A stretch of DNA of 64,000 nucleotides from an uncultured Steroidobacter sp. (GCA_938008435.1 CALLKK010000001.1:62001-126000); one strand, 5' to 3'. Positions 50,401 to 58,151 are shown, counted from the first letter of the stretch. The notes: a model not told the origin generated them from the letters alone. Made by a program: numbers and translations.

Positions 50401-50761
50401 AAGCTTGCACTTGATATTGCGGATCGGCTTCCGAACGACCGTCTTCGCTCAGGCGCAAGCGCTTGATCTTGCCGCCGATGAGCGCGAGCACCTTGACCCA
50501 GATGAGATCGGCCGAACCGCCTTTGTGCGCGGTGAGCTCGCCGCCCATGATGCCGTGGATGACGACGACATTGCCTTTGGGTGCGCGCGCTCCGCGCCGC
50601 GCCAAGCGCCGCAACGCCGTCGCATGCATACGGCTGTAGCGCTCGTCCCCGAAATACGCGCGCAAGGCCCGTTCTTCTTCCAATGAAGGTCTGGCCAGAA
50701 TCCTTGCGAAGTCCTCTACGCTTGCCGATTCGACTCGGCTGATGAACGAGCGTTCGTCCAC
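47447..50761 (-). CDS. Large alpha/beta-hydrolase - M17-N/macro-like - CHAT peptidase protein
   Basis: 1104 residues from GTG 50761, preceded by GGGAGGA at 8 nt; the 50845 start is less likely. Residues about 62-380 are a lipase-like alpha/beta hydrolase: oxyanion HG at 69-70, nucleophile S179 in VAHSMGG, acidic DGDGRVPH near 340-347 and H364 in KEGHGDLP. Residues about 472-665 resemble an M17 N-terminal/macro-like fold (IAVGHYIGVRPQNAERALDLA). A Pro-rich linker (859-867) leads to a C-terminal CHAT domain with H948 in HFAGHC and C989 in FVFSNACESG, the caspase-like dyad. It lies 382 bp after fmdB on the same strand. CHAT proteases often act in regulated cell killing or defence, but no role is proven here. 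Confidence 0.85.
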   Translation of the reverse strand: MDERSFISRVESASVEDFARILARPSLEEERALRAYFGDERYSRMHATALRRLARRGARAPKGNVVVIHGIMGGELTAHKGGSADLIWVKVLALIGGKIKRLRLSEDGRSEADPQYQVQASGILKRSYGEILLELADEWNVRAFWYDWRKDLTLAAADLEAKIRLWFGPDAHVHLVAHSMGGLVARTFIRDYPARWDKMASKDLAEGGRLVMLGTPNHGSFAIPQVITGLEGMVRKLALLDLRHGLDDLLPVLNTFVGSYQMLPSPLVMPEVEWLYQASSYAPIVVPQTHLDNALRHHESLVDVVDPERMIYVAGYDQPTFSGLKKKQPGAKDAYIVTLDGDGRVPHALGFLKKVPTYFVKEGHGDLPANDVVIAATSELLRKGTTQLLPTEKPATRAVPQRELKEEIWQTQEAELDRVRALTETTRARAQVAEAAQQIDPSERELEELLTRGLLPSEAGRKVARRTAPRKPPSIEIAVVEGSIADIGTTSARQLPIDAIAVGHYIGVRPQNAERALDLAISSALRGKDAREPLDPSRGILCEYADRGIVRGELGQPFFMADPRAPERVIALAGMGLPGRFGSPELTVLARELCWSLGRMGKRHLATVLIGTGVGNMGVAEAVRAWLRGIAAALSNAERDSKHRLQRVTFVEIDPRRLIEINNAILAAQEAVEAHLQVKYQPLDKRQIARLIKSIDARLKEDARRQREAWRKKALRGQVAVDTGPRVPTRMTVERDREGYRFGAVSETASVPERTTRLDDALVKEANDKLAASETWESQYDAGVLLGRLLLPADLREHLRGDAPIVMTMDSATARIHWEMIVHGAPSQGAATRSAKQMLDEFLGTSRGFTRQLRSTFAPPPEPPPPPQRTLRVLIVADPAADAPLPGAQQEGAALADLFRRFNTIHARGTGNRVEVTTLLGPAEATRLNVLEQLMSNEPYDVLHFAGHCVFDAAQPRRSGWIFSNDQRLTADELTRIDRVPSFVFSNACESGITRGRVSRSPGLAPGFAEAFFAKGVSNFVCTAWRIDDLAASDFALVLYARLLGLDIDLEELDTIRPAQPLYLYEAMRDARRTIASREYGVQTWGAYQHYGNPYFRFFGKDGR

Positions 50762-51143
50762 TGTCGTCGTCCTCCCTCGATCTGCGCGCTCGAGGCGCCG
50801 TCCTTGTAGATGAACATGCCTACCATGTTGCGGGGGCAACGGCAAGTGGTCGTGGGTCGCTACAAAGGAGGATGCCCTTGCATCGGGGAGGATGCGGGTG
50901 CATCAAGGGGCTGCTCGCAGCAGGGAGGAAGCTGTCGCGTCAGGGCAAAGGCGTGCGGGGCTGAGCGAGGTAGTTATGGATGTGGGGAGGTTGCATTCGC
51001 GCAGGCTTCACGACGCGGAGCGTTCACCCGTCGCAAGTCTTTCTTGCGGCGACGTGGTGTCCCTGACGCAGAGCGTCCTCCTTGACGCTCAGCATCCTCC
51101 CTGCCACGAAGTGGCCTCCTTGACGCAACGCGTCCTCCTCCTC
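50762..51143. repeat. Gap between fmdB and the CHAT gene with two opposed mini-hairpin arrays
   Basis: No gene. 51065-51134 holds four tandem units with exact 19-bp period, each a 5-bp stem and 3-nt loop: GACGC-AGA-GCGTC, GACGC-TCA-GCATC, GCCAC-GAA-GTGGC, GACGC-AAC-GCGTC, separated by CTCCTT/CTCCCT. 50871-50923 holds three units at 20-bp period in the opposite polarity: GATGC-CCTT-GCATC, GATGC-GGGT-GCATC, CTGCT-CGC-AGCAG, with GGGGAG/AAGGGG spacers. A weaker unit is at 51012-51024. Confidence 0.85.
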
Positions 51144-51479
51144 TCAGTGACCAACCATCCACGGCCTTTTTCCCACCAACGTCTTGCTCCCATCAGGCAA
51201 GGTGAGCGCCGAGGAGCGCTTGCGCGTCGACGAACAGCAGGAGCAGCCGGGCTTGTGACTGAGCGAAGCAGAGGTCTTCGGTTCGTGTGCGCTGCGTTCG
51301 TTGATTGCATGAGCGGTGCGCAAGGCGCTCGGCATGCCGGCGAAGGCGACTGCGGTGGCGACGACGCGTGGCGAGAGCGTGCCGCAGTCGGGACACGACT
51401 GCGGCAGGCTCGACTCTTTCATCGGGCGTACGGCGTCGAACACACCGTGGCGTGCACATTCGTATTCGTAGGTGGGCAT
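51144..51479 (-). CDS. fmdB: FmdB-type zinc-ribbon protein
   Basis: 111 residues from ATG 51479. The N-terminal MPTYEYEC opening is the hallmark of FmdB-type putative regulatory zinc ribbons. The metal site here would be C8, H11, C29, C32, with His replacing the usual second Cys. A C-terminal Cys cluster (C79, C81, C82) is an extra. It starts 5 bp after the fmdA stop and closes the amide operon. In Methylophilus, fmdB lies in the formamidase/amide operon. Confidence 0.9.
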   Translation of the reverse strand: MPTYEYECARHGVFDAVRPMKESSLPQSCPDCGTLSPRVVATAVAFAGMPSALRTAHAINERSAHEPKTSASLSHKPGCSCCSSTRKRSSALTLPDGSKTLVGKRPWMVGH

Positions 51480-51483
51480 GGCA

Positions 51484-52713
51484 TCACCGATCGGGCGAGA
51501 TGGGTACATCGACGCCGCCTTTGATGTGTTTGACCGGTCCGGCCGCGTTCGGCATGACGTCGAACTCGAAGATCTCGCTCGGCAGCCAGAGCGTGGCGCA
51601 CGCATTGGGGATGTCCACGACGCCGCTGATGTGGCCTTGCACCGGCGCCGTGCCAAGGATCGCGTACGCTTGCGCGCGCGAGTATCCGAACTTGGTGAGG
51701 TACTCGATCGCGTTCAGGCATGCCTGGCGATAGGCGATGTGTACGTCGAGATAATATTGCTTGCCGGCTTCGTCGACGGAAATGCCTTCGAAGATCAGGT
51801 AATCGCGATACGTCGGCGTGACCGGGCTCGGGCGGAAGATCGGATTCTTGATGCCGTACTTGGCGACGCCGTCCTTGATCAGATCGACCTTGAGGTGCAG
51901 CCAGCCAGCCATTTCGATGGCGCCGCAGAACGTGATCTCGCCGTCGCCTTGGCTGAAGTGCAGGTCGCCCATGGAGAGACCGCCGCCCTTCACGTACACG
52001 GGGAAGTAGATGCGCGAGCCGCGCGAGAGATCCTTGATGTCGCAGTTGCCGCCATGCTCGCGCGGCGGCACCGTGCGTGCGGCTTCGGCCGCTGCGGCGG
52101 CCTTCGCGCTGCCTGTGAGCTGCCCCATATGCGCCGTGTCGGGATACGGCGGATTGGCCAGGGGCGGCACGCGCGTCGGATTCGTGGCGATGAGCTCGCG
52201 TTCGCGCTTGTTCCAGGTCTCGAGCAGTTCCTTGTTCGGCAAGCAGCCGATGAGGCCCGGATGAATCAATCCCGCAAAGCGCACGCCCGGCACATGGCGC
52301 GACTTCGTGAACATGCCTTCGATGTCCCAGATCGACTTCTGCGCTTGCGGGAAGTGATCGGTGAGAAAGCCGCCGCCGTTCTTCTTGGAGAAGAAGCCGT
52401 TGAAGCCCCACAGGCTGTCCGGTAGCGGGCCGACGTCGAGCAGGTCCACGACGAGCAGGTCGCCGGGCTCGGCGCCTTCGACGCCCACCGGTCCGCTCAG
52501 GAAGTGCACGATCGACAGATCGATATCGCGAACATCGTCCGCAGAGTCGTTGTTCTTGATGAAGCCGCCGGTCCAATCGTACGTCTCGATGATGAAGTCA
52601 TCGCCCGGCTTGACCCAGGCCACCATCGGGATGTCCGGGTGCCAGCGGTTGTGCACCATGGGGTTCTCGTAAGGCGACTTCGATAGATCGATTTTGACGA
52701 TGGTCTTTGGCAT
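51484..52713 (-). CDS. fmdA: Formamidase
   Basis: 409 residues. It hydrolyses formamide to formate and ammonia. The sequence matches the FmdA/acetamidase family over its length: the N-terminal PMVHNRWHPDIP segment, FLSGPVGVEGAEPGDLLVVDLLDVGPLP (in parts), GGNCDIKDLSRGS, GDLHFSQGDGE and the C-terminal WLPSEIFEFDV. It is cytosolic. It follows the five transporter genes directly and precedes fmdB. Confidence 0.95.
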   Translation of the reverse strand: MPKTIVKIDLSKSPYENPMVHNRWHPDIPMVAWVKPGDDFIIETYDWTGGFIKNNDSADDVRDIDLSIVHFLSGPVGVEGAEPGDLLVVDLLDVGPLPDSLWGFNGFFSKKNGGGFLTDHFPQAQKSIWDIEGMFTKSRHVPGVRFAGLIHPGLIGCLPNKELLETWNKRERELIATNPTRVPPLANPPYPDTAHMGQLTGSAKAAAAAEAARTVPPREHGGNCDIKDLSRGSRIYFPVYVKGGGLSMGDLHFSQGDGEITFCGAIEMAGWLHLKVDLIKDGVAKYGIKNPIFRPSPVTPTYRDYLIFEGISVDEAGKQYYLDVHIAYRQACLNAIEYLTKFGYSRAQAYAILGTAPVQGHISGVVDIPNACATLWLPSEIFEFDVMPNAAGPVKHIKGGVDVPISPDR

Positions 52714-52749
52714 GACGATCTCCTTGTGGGCTCGCGATTGCGTGGGAGC

Positions 52750-53439
52750 TCAAACGGAAAGGTAGGCACCGAGCTTGTGCATATCCGCTTGCTCGCGCTC
52801 CATCTCATCGACGATGCGTCCCTTCTCGACGACGAGCAGCCGATCGGCGATGTCGAGCGCAAAGCTCAGGACCTGCTCGGAGACGACGATGGCGAGATTG
52901 CGCATCTTGCGAATCTCTTTGAGGACGCGCGCAAGGTCCTTGATGATCGAAGGCTGAATACCTTCGGTCGGCTCATCGAGCAGGAGCACTTTCGGATTCG
53001 TGACGAGCGCGCGGGCGATGGCGAGCTGCTGCTGCTGACCGCCGGAGAGGTTGCCGCCCTTGCGATGGCGCATGTCGAAAAGCACCGGAAAGAGCGCGAA
53101 GATCTCTTCCGGAATCGTGCCGTCGCGCGTGCGCAAGCCGGTGCGGATGTTGTCGAGCACCGAGAGCGTCGGAAAGATCATGCGCCCTTGCGGTACGAAC
53201 GCAAGACCGTGCGCGACGCGCTTGTGGCTGGGAAGCTGAGATAGCTCTGTGTCGTGCAGCTTGATCGATGCGCCGGGTTTGCAGGGCAGGATCCCGATGA
53301 GGGACTTGAACAGCGTGGTTTTGCCCATGCCGTTGCGACCCATGATCGCGAGGATCTCGTTGTCGCGCACGCTGAAGTCGATCCCGTGGATCACTTCGCT
53401 TTGGCCGTAGCTGACGCTGAGATTCGAGACGTTGAACAT
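52750..53439 (-). CDS. urtE: Urea/amide ABC transporter ATP-binding protein
   Basis: 229 residues. Walker A is in GRNGMGKTTLFKSLIG, the ABC signature NLSGGQQQQLAIARAL and Walker B LLLDEPTEGIQPS, all typical of LivF/UrtE subunits. Together with UrtD it energises uptake. It ends 36 bp before fmdA. Confidence 0.95.
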   Translation of the reverse strand: MFNVSNLSVSYGQSEVIHGIDFSVRDNEILAIMGRNGMGKTTLFKSLIGILPCKPGASIKLHDTELSQLPSHKRVAHGLAFVPQGRMIFPTLSVLDNIRTGLRTRDGTIPEEIFALFPVLFDMRHRKGGNLSGGQQQQLAIARALVTNPKVLLLDEPTEGIQPSIIKDLARVLKEIRKMRNLAIVVSEQVLSFALDIADRLLVVEKGRIVDEMEREQADMHKLGAYLSV

Positions 53440-53447
53440 GCAGCACC

Positions 53448-54185
53448 TCAGTGACCGAGATAGACCTCGATGACGCGGGGATCGGCTTGCACCTTGTCCA
53501 TCGGCCCTTCGGCGAGGACCTTCCCTTGGTGCATCACCGTCACCTTGTCGGCGATGCTCTTGACGAACTCCATGTCGTGCTCGATGACGATGACGGAGCG
53601 GTTGCGGCAGATCCGCTTGAGCAGCTCGGCGGTTTTCTTGCGCTCTGCGACGCTCATCCCGGCGACGGGCTCATCGAGCATCAAGAGCTCAGGGTCCTGC
53701 ATGAGCAGCATGCCGATCTCGAGCCATTGCTTCTGACCGTGGCTCAAGAGCTCCGCGGGCTCATCGAGGCGGTCTTCGAGGAAGATCTCGCGCGCGACCT
53801 CGTGGACGCGGTCGATCACGTCCTGCGTGCGGCGGAAGAACAGCGCGCCGAGAACGCCGCGGCCGCGCGGAAAGGAGATTTCGAGATTCTCGAAGACGGT
53901 GAGGTTCTCGTAGATCGAGGGATTCTGGAATTTGCGGCCGACACCGAAGCGTACGATCTTGTGCTCGGGCAGCGACGTCAGCTCCTTTGCCTTGAACCGG
54001 ATGCTGCCGGCCGTGGCTTTAGTGCGGCCGCAGATCAGATCGAGCAGCGTCGTCTTGCCGGCGCCGTTCGGTCCGATGACGACGCGCAGCTCGTCGCGAT
54101 CGACGTAGAGATTGAGGCCGTCGATCGCCTTGAAGCCGCCGAACGATACGGTCAGGTCTTCGATTTCGAGGAAGTAGGCACTCAT
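53448..54185 (-). CDS. urtD: Urea/amide ABC transporter ATP-binding protein
   Basis: 245 residues from ATG 54185, which overlaps the urtC stop by 4 bp; the long fused frame upstream is an artefact. Walker A is GPNGAGKTTLLDLICG, the signature is degenerate (ELLSHGQKQWLEIGMLL) as usual in UrtD, and Walker B is LLMLDEPVAGMS. It pairs with UrtE. Confidence 0.95.
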   Translation of the reverse strand: MSAYFLEIEDLTVSFGGFKAIDGLNLYVDRDELRVVIGPNGAGKTTLLDLICGRTKATAGSIRFKAKELTSLPEHKIVRFGVGRKFQNPSIYENLTVFENLEISFPRGRGVLGALFFRRTQDVIDRVHEVAREIFLEDRLDEPAELLSHGQKQWLEIGMLLMQDPELLMLDEPVAGMSVAERKKTAELLKRICRNRSVIVIEHDMEFVKSIADKVTVMHQGKVLAEGPMDKVQADPRVIEVYLGH

Positions 54186-55384
54186 GCGCGCACCTGCTGA
54201 TCTGCAAGCGGTTGCGGAGCGGGTGAGGCAGTCGCGTCGGCAGGCGAGAGCGCGCCTACTGCGGGCGCGACTGGCTCGGTGACGAGCGGCGGCGTCGGCG
54301 CGGCTGCTCTTGCAGCGGCGCGCTTCTTCATGAACTGATCGACGATGCCGGCCAGTCCGTTCGGGAAGTACATGACGACGGCGATGAACAGGCCGCCCAT
54401 GAAGAGAAGCCACAGCTCGGGAAAGCTTTCGGAGAAAAATGTCTTGGCCCAGTTGACGAGCAGGGATCCGTACACTGCGCCGACGAGCGACATGCGCCCG
54501 CCGACGGCCGTGAAGATCACCATCTCGATCGACGGTACGATGCCCACGAACGAGGGCGACATGAAGCCGACTTGCAGCGTGAACATGGCGCCGCCGATCG
54601 CCGAGAGCAGGGCGGCGAGCACGAACATGAAGACTTTGAAGCTCGCGACGTCGTAGCCGGAGAAGCGCACGCGCTCTTCCTTGTCGCGCAGCGCGATGAG
54701 GAGCTTGCCGAGCTTGCTTTTCAGGATGTAGCGCACGCCGATGACCGCGCCGATGAGGAGCGCCGCATTGACGTAGTAGAGGATGTACTTGGCCGAGTCG
54801 GTGCGAATGTCCCAGCCGTGCAGCGTCCTCAAGTCGGTAATGCCGTTGACGCCGCCCGTGTAACCCTGCTGACCGATGATGAGGATCGTGAGGATGGCGG
54901 CGATCGCCTGCGTGATGATCGCGAAATACACGCCGCCGACACGGCGTTTGAACATCGCGAAGCCGACGATTGCGGCGAGCACGCCCGGCACGAGCAGCAT
55001 CGCGATCAATGCCCAGGTGAAGCTCTTGAACGGCACCCAGAACGCCGGCAGCTCGGTGAGCTGGTTCCAGTCCATGAAGTCGGGGATACCCGGCGTCGAT
55101 TGAATCTTGGTGCTCTCGGGATCGGATGCTTCGAGCTTGAGGAACATCGCGATGCAGTAGCCGCCGAGCCCGAAGAACACGCCTTGGCCGAGGCTCAGGA
55201 TGCCGCCGTAGCCCCAGCAGAGCACGAGACCGACCGCGACGAAGGCGTAAGTGAGGTACTTGCCGACCAAATTGAGACGAAAGATGTCGAGCGCGAGCGG
55301 CAGGACGATGAGGATGACCGCTGCCAGGATGAGCACACTGGCCAGCTCCGCTCGCGACCATTGCATGCCTTTCGAGATCGTCAT
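54182..55384 (-). CDS. urtC: Urea/amide ABC transporter permease
   Basis: 400 residues from ATG 55384, with GAGGA upstream (chosen over 55408). About ten transmembrane helices in the LivM/UrtC layout (VGLVLCWGYGGILSLGQGVFFGLGGYCIAM, in parts), with the typical insertion carrying IPDFMDWNQLTELPAFW. A Pro/Ala-rich cytoplasmic tail (about residues 350-400) exceeds the usual length. Confidence 0.95.
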   Translation of the reverse strand: MTISKGMQWSRAELASVLILAAVILIVLPLALDIFRLNLVGKYLTYAFVAVGLVLCWGYGGILSLGQGVFFGLGGYCIAMFLKLEASDPESTKIQSTPGIPDFMDWNQLTELPAFWVPFKSFTWALIAMLLVPGVLAAIVGFAMFKRRVGGVYFAIITQAIAAILTILIIGQQGYTGGVNGITDLRTLHGWDIRTDSAKYILYYVNAALLIGAVIGVRYILKSKLGKLLIALRDKEERVRFSGYDVASFKVFMFVLAALLSAIGGAMFTLQVGFMSPSFVGIVPSIEMVIFTAVGGRMSLVGAVYGSLLVNWAKTFFSESFPELWLLFMGGLFIAVVMYFPNGLAGIVDQFMKKRAAARAAAPTPPLVTEPVAPAVGALSPADATASPAPQPLADQQVRA

Positions 55385-55408
55385 GCGTCTTTCCTCGTGA
55401 AGCGGCAT

Positions 55409-56332
55409 TTACTTGCGCACCTTGATGGAGAACAGACCCTCGGGGCGCATCATCAGGATCGCGATGATGCTGAGCAGGGTGATGACCTTCGCCATCGAGC
55501 CGGTCATGAAGAACTCGAGCGTCGAGTTCGTCTGCGCGATCGTGAAAGCCGACGCGAGCGTGCCGAGCAGGCTCTGCGCACCGCCGAACACGACGGTGAG
55601 GAACGCATCGACGATGTAGAGCGAGCCGGAGGTGGGGCCGGTGGATCCGATCGTGGTGAACGCGGCGCCGGCGACGCCCGCGATGCCGCAGCCGAGCACG
55701 AACGTCATGCGATCGACCATGGCGGTGTTGATGCCGACCGCGCCGGCCATGACGCGGTTCTGCGTCGTGGCGCGCATCTTCAGTCCCAAGCGCGAGCGAT
55801 ACATGAACAGGCCGACGAGGCAGGTGAGCACGATGGTCAGGCCCATGACGAACAAGCCGTTGAGCGGAATGTCGATCGTGTCGGTCGGCTGCCACGAGCC
55901 CATGAGCCAATCGGGCAGAGTGGCGCTTACCTCCTTGGCGCCGAATGTGGAACGGAAGATCTGCTGCATGATGAGGCTCAAGCCCCACGTGGCGAGCAGC
56001 GAATCGAGCGGTCGCTTGTAGAGGTGCCGAATCAGCAACCATTCCACGAGCAGGCCGACGAGCCCGGCGAAGATGAACGCGCCGACGATCGCGAACAGGA
56101 AGTACGTCGACATCAGCGACGGGAAATACGTCTGCGTCAGGTAGGAGAACACGAAAGTCGTGTAGGCGCCGATCGTGAGGAACTCGCCGTGCGCCATGTT
56201 GATGACGCCCATCTGGCCGAAGATGATCGCCAGGCCGAGCGCCATGAGCAGCAGCACGCTGAATACGCTCAAGCCGTTGAAGCCCTGCATCATCAGGATG
56301 GAGCCGAACTCTGAAATGCTGATGCCTTCCAT
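55409..56332 (-). CDS. urtB: Urea/amide ABC transporter permease
   Basis: 307 residues from ATG 56332. About eight transmembrane helices with the UrtB/LivH signature AIIFGQMGVINMAHGEFLTIGAY (in parts) and GCGIAGVAGAAFTTIGSTGP. Many UrtB proteins are over 500 residues with a periplasmic N-terminal extension; this one is the shorter form. Its stop TAA overlaps an unused ATG just upstream of urtC. Confidence 0.95.
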   Translation of the reverse strand: MEGISISEFGSILMMQGFNGLSVFSVLLLMALGLAIIFGQMGVINMAHGEFLTIGAYTTFVFSYLTQTYFPSLMSTYFLFAIVGAFIFAGLVGLLVEWLLIRHLYKRPLDSLLATWGLSLIMQQIFRSTFGAKEVSATLPDWLMGSWQPTDTIDIPLNGLFVMGLTIVLTCLVGLFMYRSRLGLKMRATTQNRVMAGAVGINTAMVDRMTFVLGCGIAGVAGAAFTTIGSTGPTSGSLYIVDAFLTVVFGGAQSLLGTLASAFTIAQTNSTLEFFMTGSMAKVITLLSIIAILMMRPEGLFSIKVRK

Positions 56333-56419
56333 CGTGTGCGCCTCGTGCCGTAGTGCGTGGTGCGCTTCGGGCGGCTCCCCCGCGCCGGCGTGCGCCGCGA
56401 GGGAGCCGCGTGCCACGGG

Positions 56420-57661
56420 TTACTGGTAGCCCTTCGGGAACGGGTCGGGCTCGATCAGATCCGATTCGAAGATCACCTTTGCTTGGCCGTTGCGCTGCCA
56501 GACGCCGATGCGCGTCTTGCTCCACAGATGGTGGTTCGGGTGAATCTTCACGTAGCCTTCCGGCGCGGTGGTGAGCTCGATGCCGGGCGAAGCGGCCACG
56601 ACTTTGTCGACGTCGAAGCTGCCGGCTTTCTCGACGGCGGCTTTCCAGAGCCACGGACCGAGATACGCAGCCTGCGTGACGTCGCCGATGACGGCGTTCG
56701 GGCCATACTTCGCCTTGAACGCCGCGACGAACTTCTTGTTGTTCTCGTTATCGAGCGACTGGAAGTACTTCATCGCGGAGTAGAAGCCTTCGACGTTCTC
56801 GCCGCCGATACCGAGCACTTCGTCCTCGGTCACGGAGATCGTGAGAATCGTCTGCTTGTCGGCGGTGATGCCGGCTGCCTTGAGCTGCTTCCACCAAGCG
56901 ACGTTGGAGCCGCCGACGACGATCGAGTAGATGACGTCCGGCTTCTTGAGCTTGATCTTGTTGATCAGCGAGCCGAATTGCGTGTGACCGAGCGGGTAGT
57001 ACTCCTCGCCGACCACCGTGCCCTTGAGCACGTTCTCGATGTGCTTGCGAGCGATCTTGTTGGAGGTGCGCGGCCAGATGTAATCCGAGCCGACCAGGTA
57101 GAACGTCTTGGCGCCCTTTTCCTTGGCGATCCAGTCGAGGCCCGCGATGATCTGCTGCGTGGCTTCCTGACCGGTGTAGATGACGTTCTTCGACTGCTCC
57201 AATCCCTCGTAGAAGGTCGGGTAGTAGAGCAGGCCGTTCTCTTTCTCGAAGATGGGCAGCACGGCTTTGCGCGATGCCGACGTCCAGCAGCCGAACACGG
57301 CCGCGACGCGGTCGTTCACGAGTAGCTTCTTCGCCTTCTCCGCAAACGTGGGCCAATCGCTCGCGCCGTCTTCCTGGATGATCTTGATCTGACGGCCGAG
57401 CACGCCGCCCGACGCGTTGATCTGCTCGATCGCGAGCTGCTCGGCTTGAATCGAGCCCGTCTCGCTGATCGCCATCGTGCCCGTGGCCGAGTGAAGCTGT
57501 CCGACGTAGACCTCGGTGTCGGTGACTCTCAAGCCGGTCGTATTCACCTGCGAGGTCGGTGGATTCGATGCCAAGGCTTGGGCCGCAGCGAGAAGGGCCA
57601 AGGCGCCGACGGCCAGGCTCTTCCCTTTGGCTCGTGTGAACCGCTGTATCTCGCCGATCAT
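56420..57661 (-). CDS. urtA: Urea/amide ABC transporter substrate-binding protein
   Basis: 413 residues from ATG 57661, with GGAG 7 nt upstream. A signal peptide (ending AAAQALA) precedes the mature periplasmic binding protein. It begins VYVGQLHSATGTMAISETG and contains FGCWTSASRKAVLPIFE and GLDWIAKEKGAKTFYLVGSDYIWP, typical of UrtA/FmdD. It is the first gene of the seven-gene amide operon. The linked formamidase and absent urease suggest short amides rather than urea as substrate, but this cannot be read directly. Confidence 0.95.
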   Translation of the reverse strand: MIGEIQRFTRAKGKSLAVGALALLAAAQALASNPPTSQVNTTGLRVTDTEVYVGQLHSATGTMAISETGSIQAEQLAIEQINASGGVLGRQIKIIQEDGASDWPTFAEKAKKLLVNDRVAAVFGCWTSASRKAVLPIFEKENGLLYYPTFYEGLEQSKNVIYTGQEATQQIIAGLDWIAKEKGAKTFYLVGSDYIWPRTSNKIARKHIENVLKGTVVGEEYYPLGHTQFGSLINKIKLKKPDVIYSIVVGGSNVAWWKQLKAAGITADKQTILTISVTEDEVLGIGGENVEGFYSAMKYFQSLDNENNKKFVAAFKAKYGPNAVIGDVTQAAYLGPWLWKAAVEKAGSFDVDKVVAASPGIELTTAPEGYVKIHPNHHLWSKTRIGVWQRNGQAKVIFESDLIEPDPFPKGYQ

Positions 57662-57975
57662 GGTGTGGCTCCGTAATGCGCTTGCTGAAATGAGTGCTCG
57701 ATCGCTCTTGCTCATCGCTCGAGCTGACCGAGCTCGTGCGAGCGAAGGTGTACGCGATGCGCGCGCAGCGCAGCGATAAGTCGATGAGCGTATGCGTGCG
57801 CACGTACGTTGATTGCCGTATGCGAGAGGTCTTGCGTTTCTCGTCGAGCGAGTCGAAGTCGGTTGAGTGCGTCATTTCGGCGCACGTTCGAGCGCCAGAG
57901 AATGGCGCTTGCACCGGAGCGGAGCGCGAGGGCGCGCGAGTCACGAGTCGATGGGCGGCCGTAGGGAGCGCGCCA

Positions 57976-57996
57976 GCAGCGACATTGTGTCGCTGC
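57976..57996. promoter_or_regulatory. 9-bp perfect dyad in the divergent amide-operon/kinase promoter region
   Basis: GCAGCGACA-TTG-TGTCGCTGC lies in the 490-bp gap between urtA and the sensor kinase. Symmetry and position suit a binding site for the response regulator or another dimeric regulator. A separate 10-bp palindrome (CGTGCGCACG) is at 57795-57804. Confidence 0.45.
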
Positions 57997-58035
57997 GCGC
58001 AGGTTGGAGGGTGAATTGGAGGCGCAGAGGTGCGC

Positions 58036-58085
58036 TAACGGTTCAGCTACGGCCTATAGCCCACAGCCTGTAGCCTGAGCGGACG
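58036..58085. repeat. Degenerate heptad repeat in the kinase promoter region
   Basis: Units such as GCTACGG CCTATAG CCCACAG CCTGTAG CCTGAGC, lying immediately upstream of the sigma-54 promoter. Confidence 0.65.
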
Positions 58086-58098
58086 CTTCTCGTCAGCC

Positions 58099-58114
58099 TG
58101 GCACGATGGTTGCT
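58099..58114 (+). promoter_or_regulatory. Sigma-54 (RpoN) promoter of the sensor-kinase operon
   Basis: TGGCACG-ATGG-TTGCT matches the -24/-12 consensus TGGCACG-N4-TTGCW at every position, with GG at 58100-58101 and GC at 58112-58113. The transcript would start near 58125, about 27 nt before the GTG start. Sigma-54 promoters need an activator such as NtrC, which links expression to nitrogen status. Confidence 0.8.
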
Positions 58115-58151
58115 CTTACATGGGCGCTCATTGATGTAGCGGGACAATGGA

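Noticed and set aside
53448..56654. A 1068-codon minus-strand frame running from urtB through urtD
   Set aside because: Only its last 245 codons (urtD) are real; the rest is the shifted reading of urtB and urtC, which have their own starts and overlaps.
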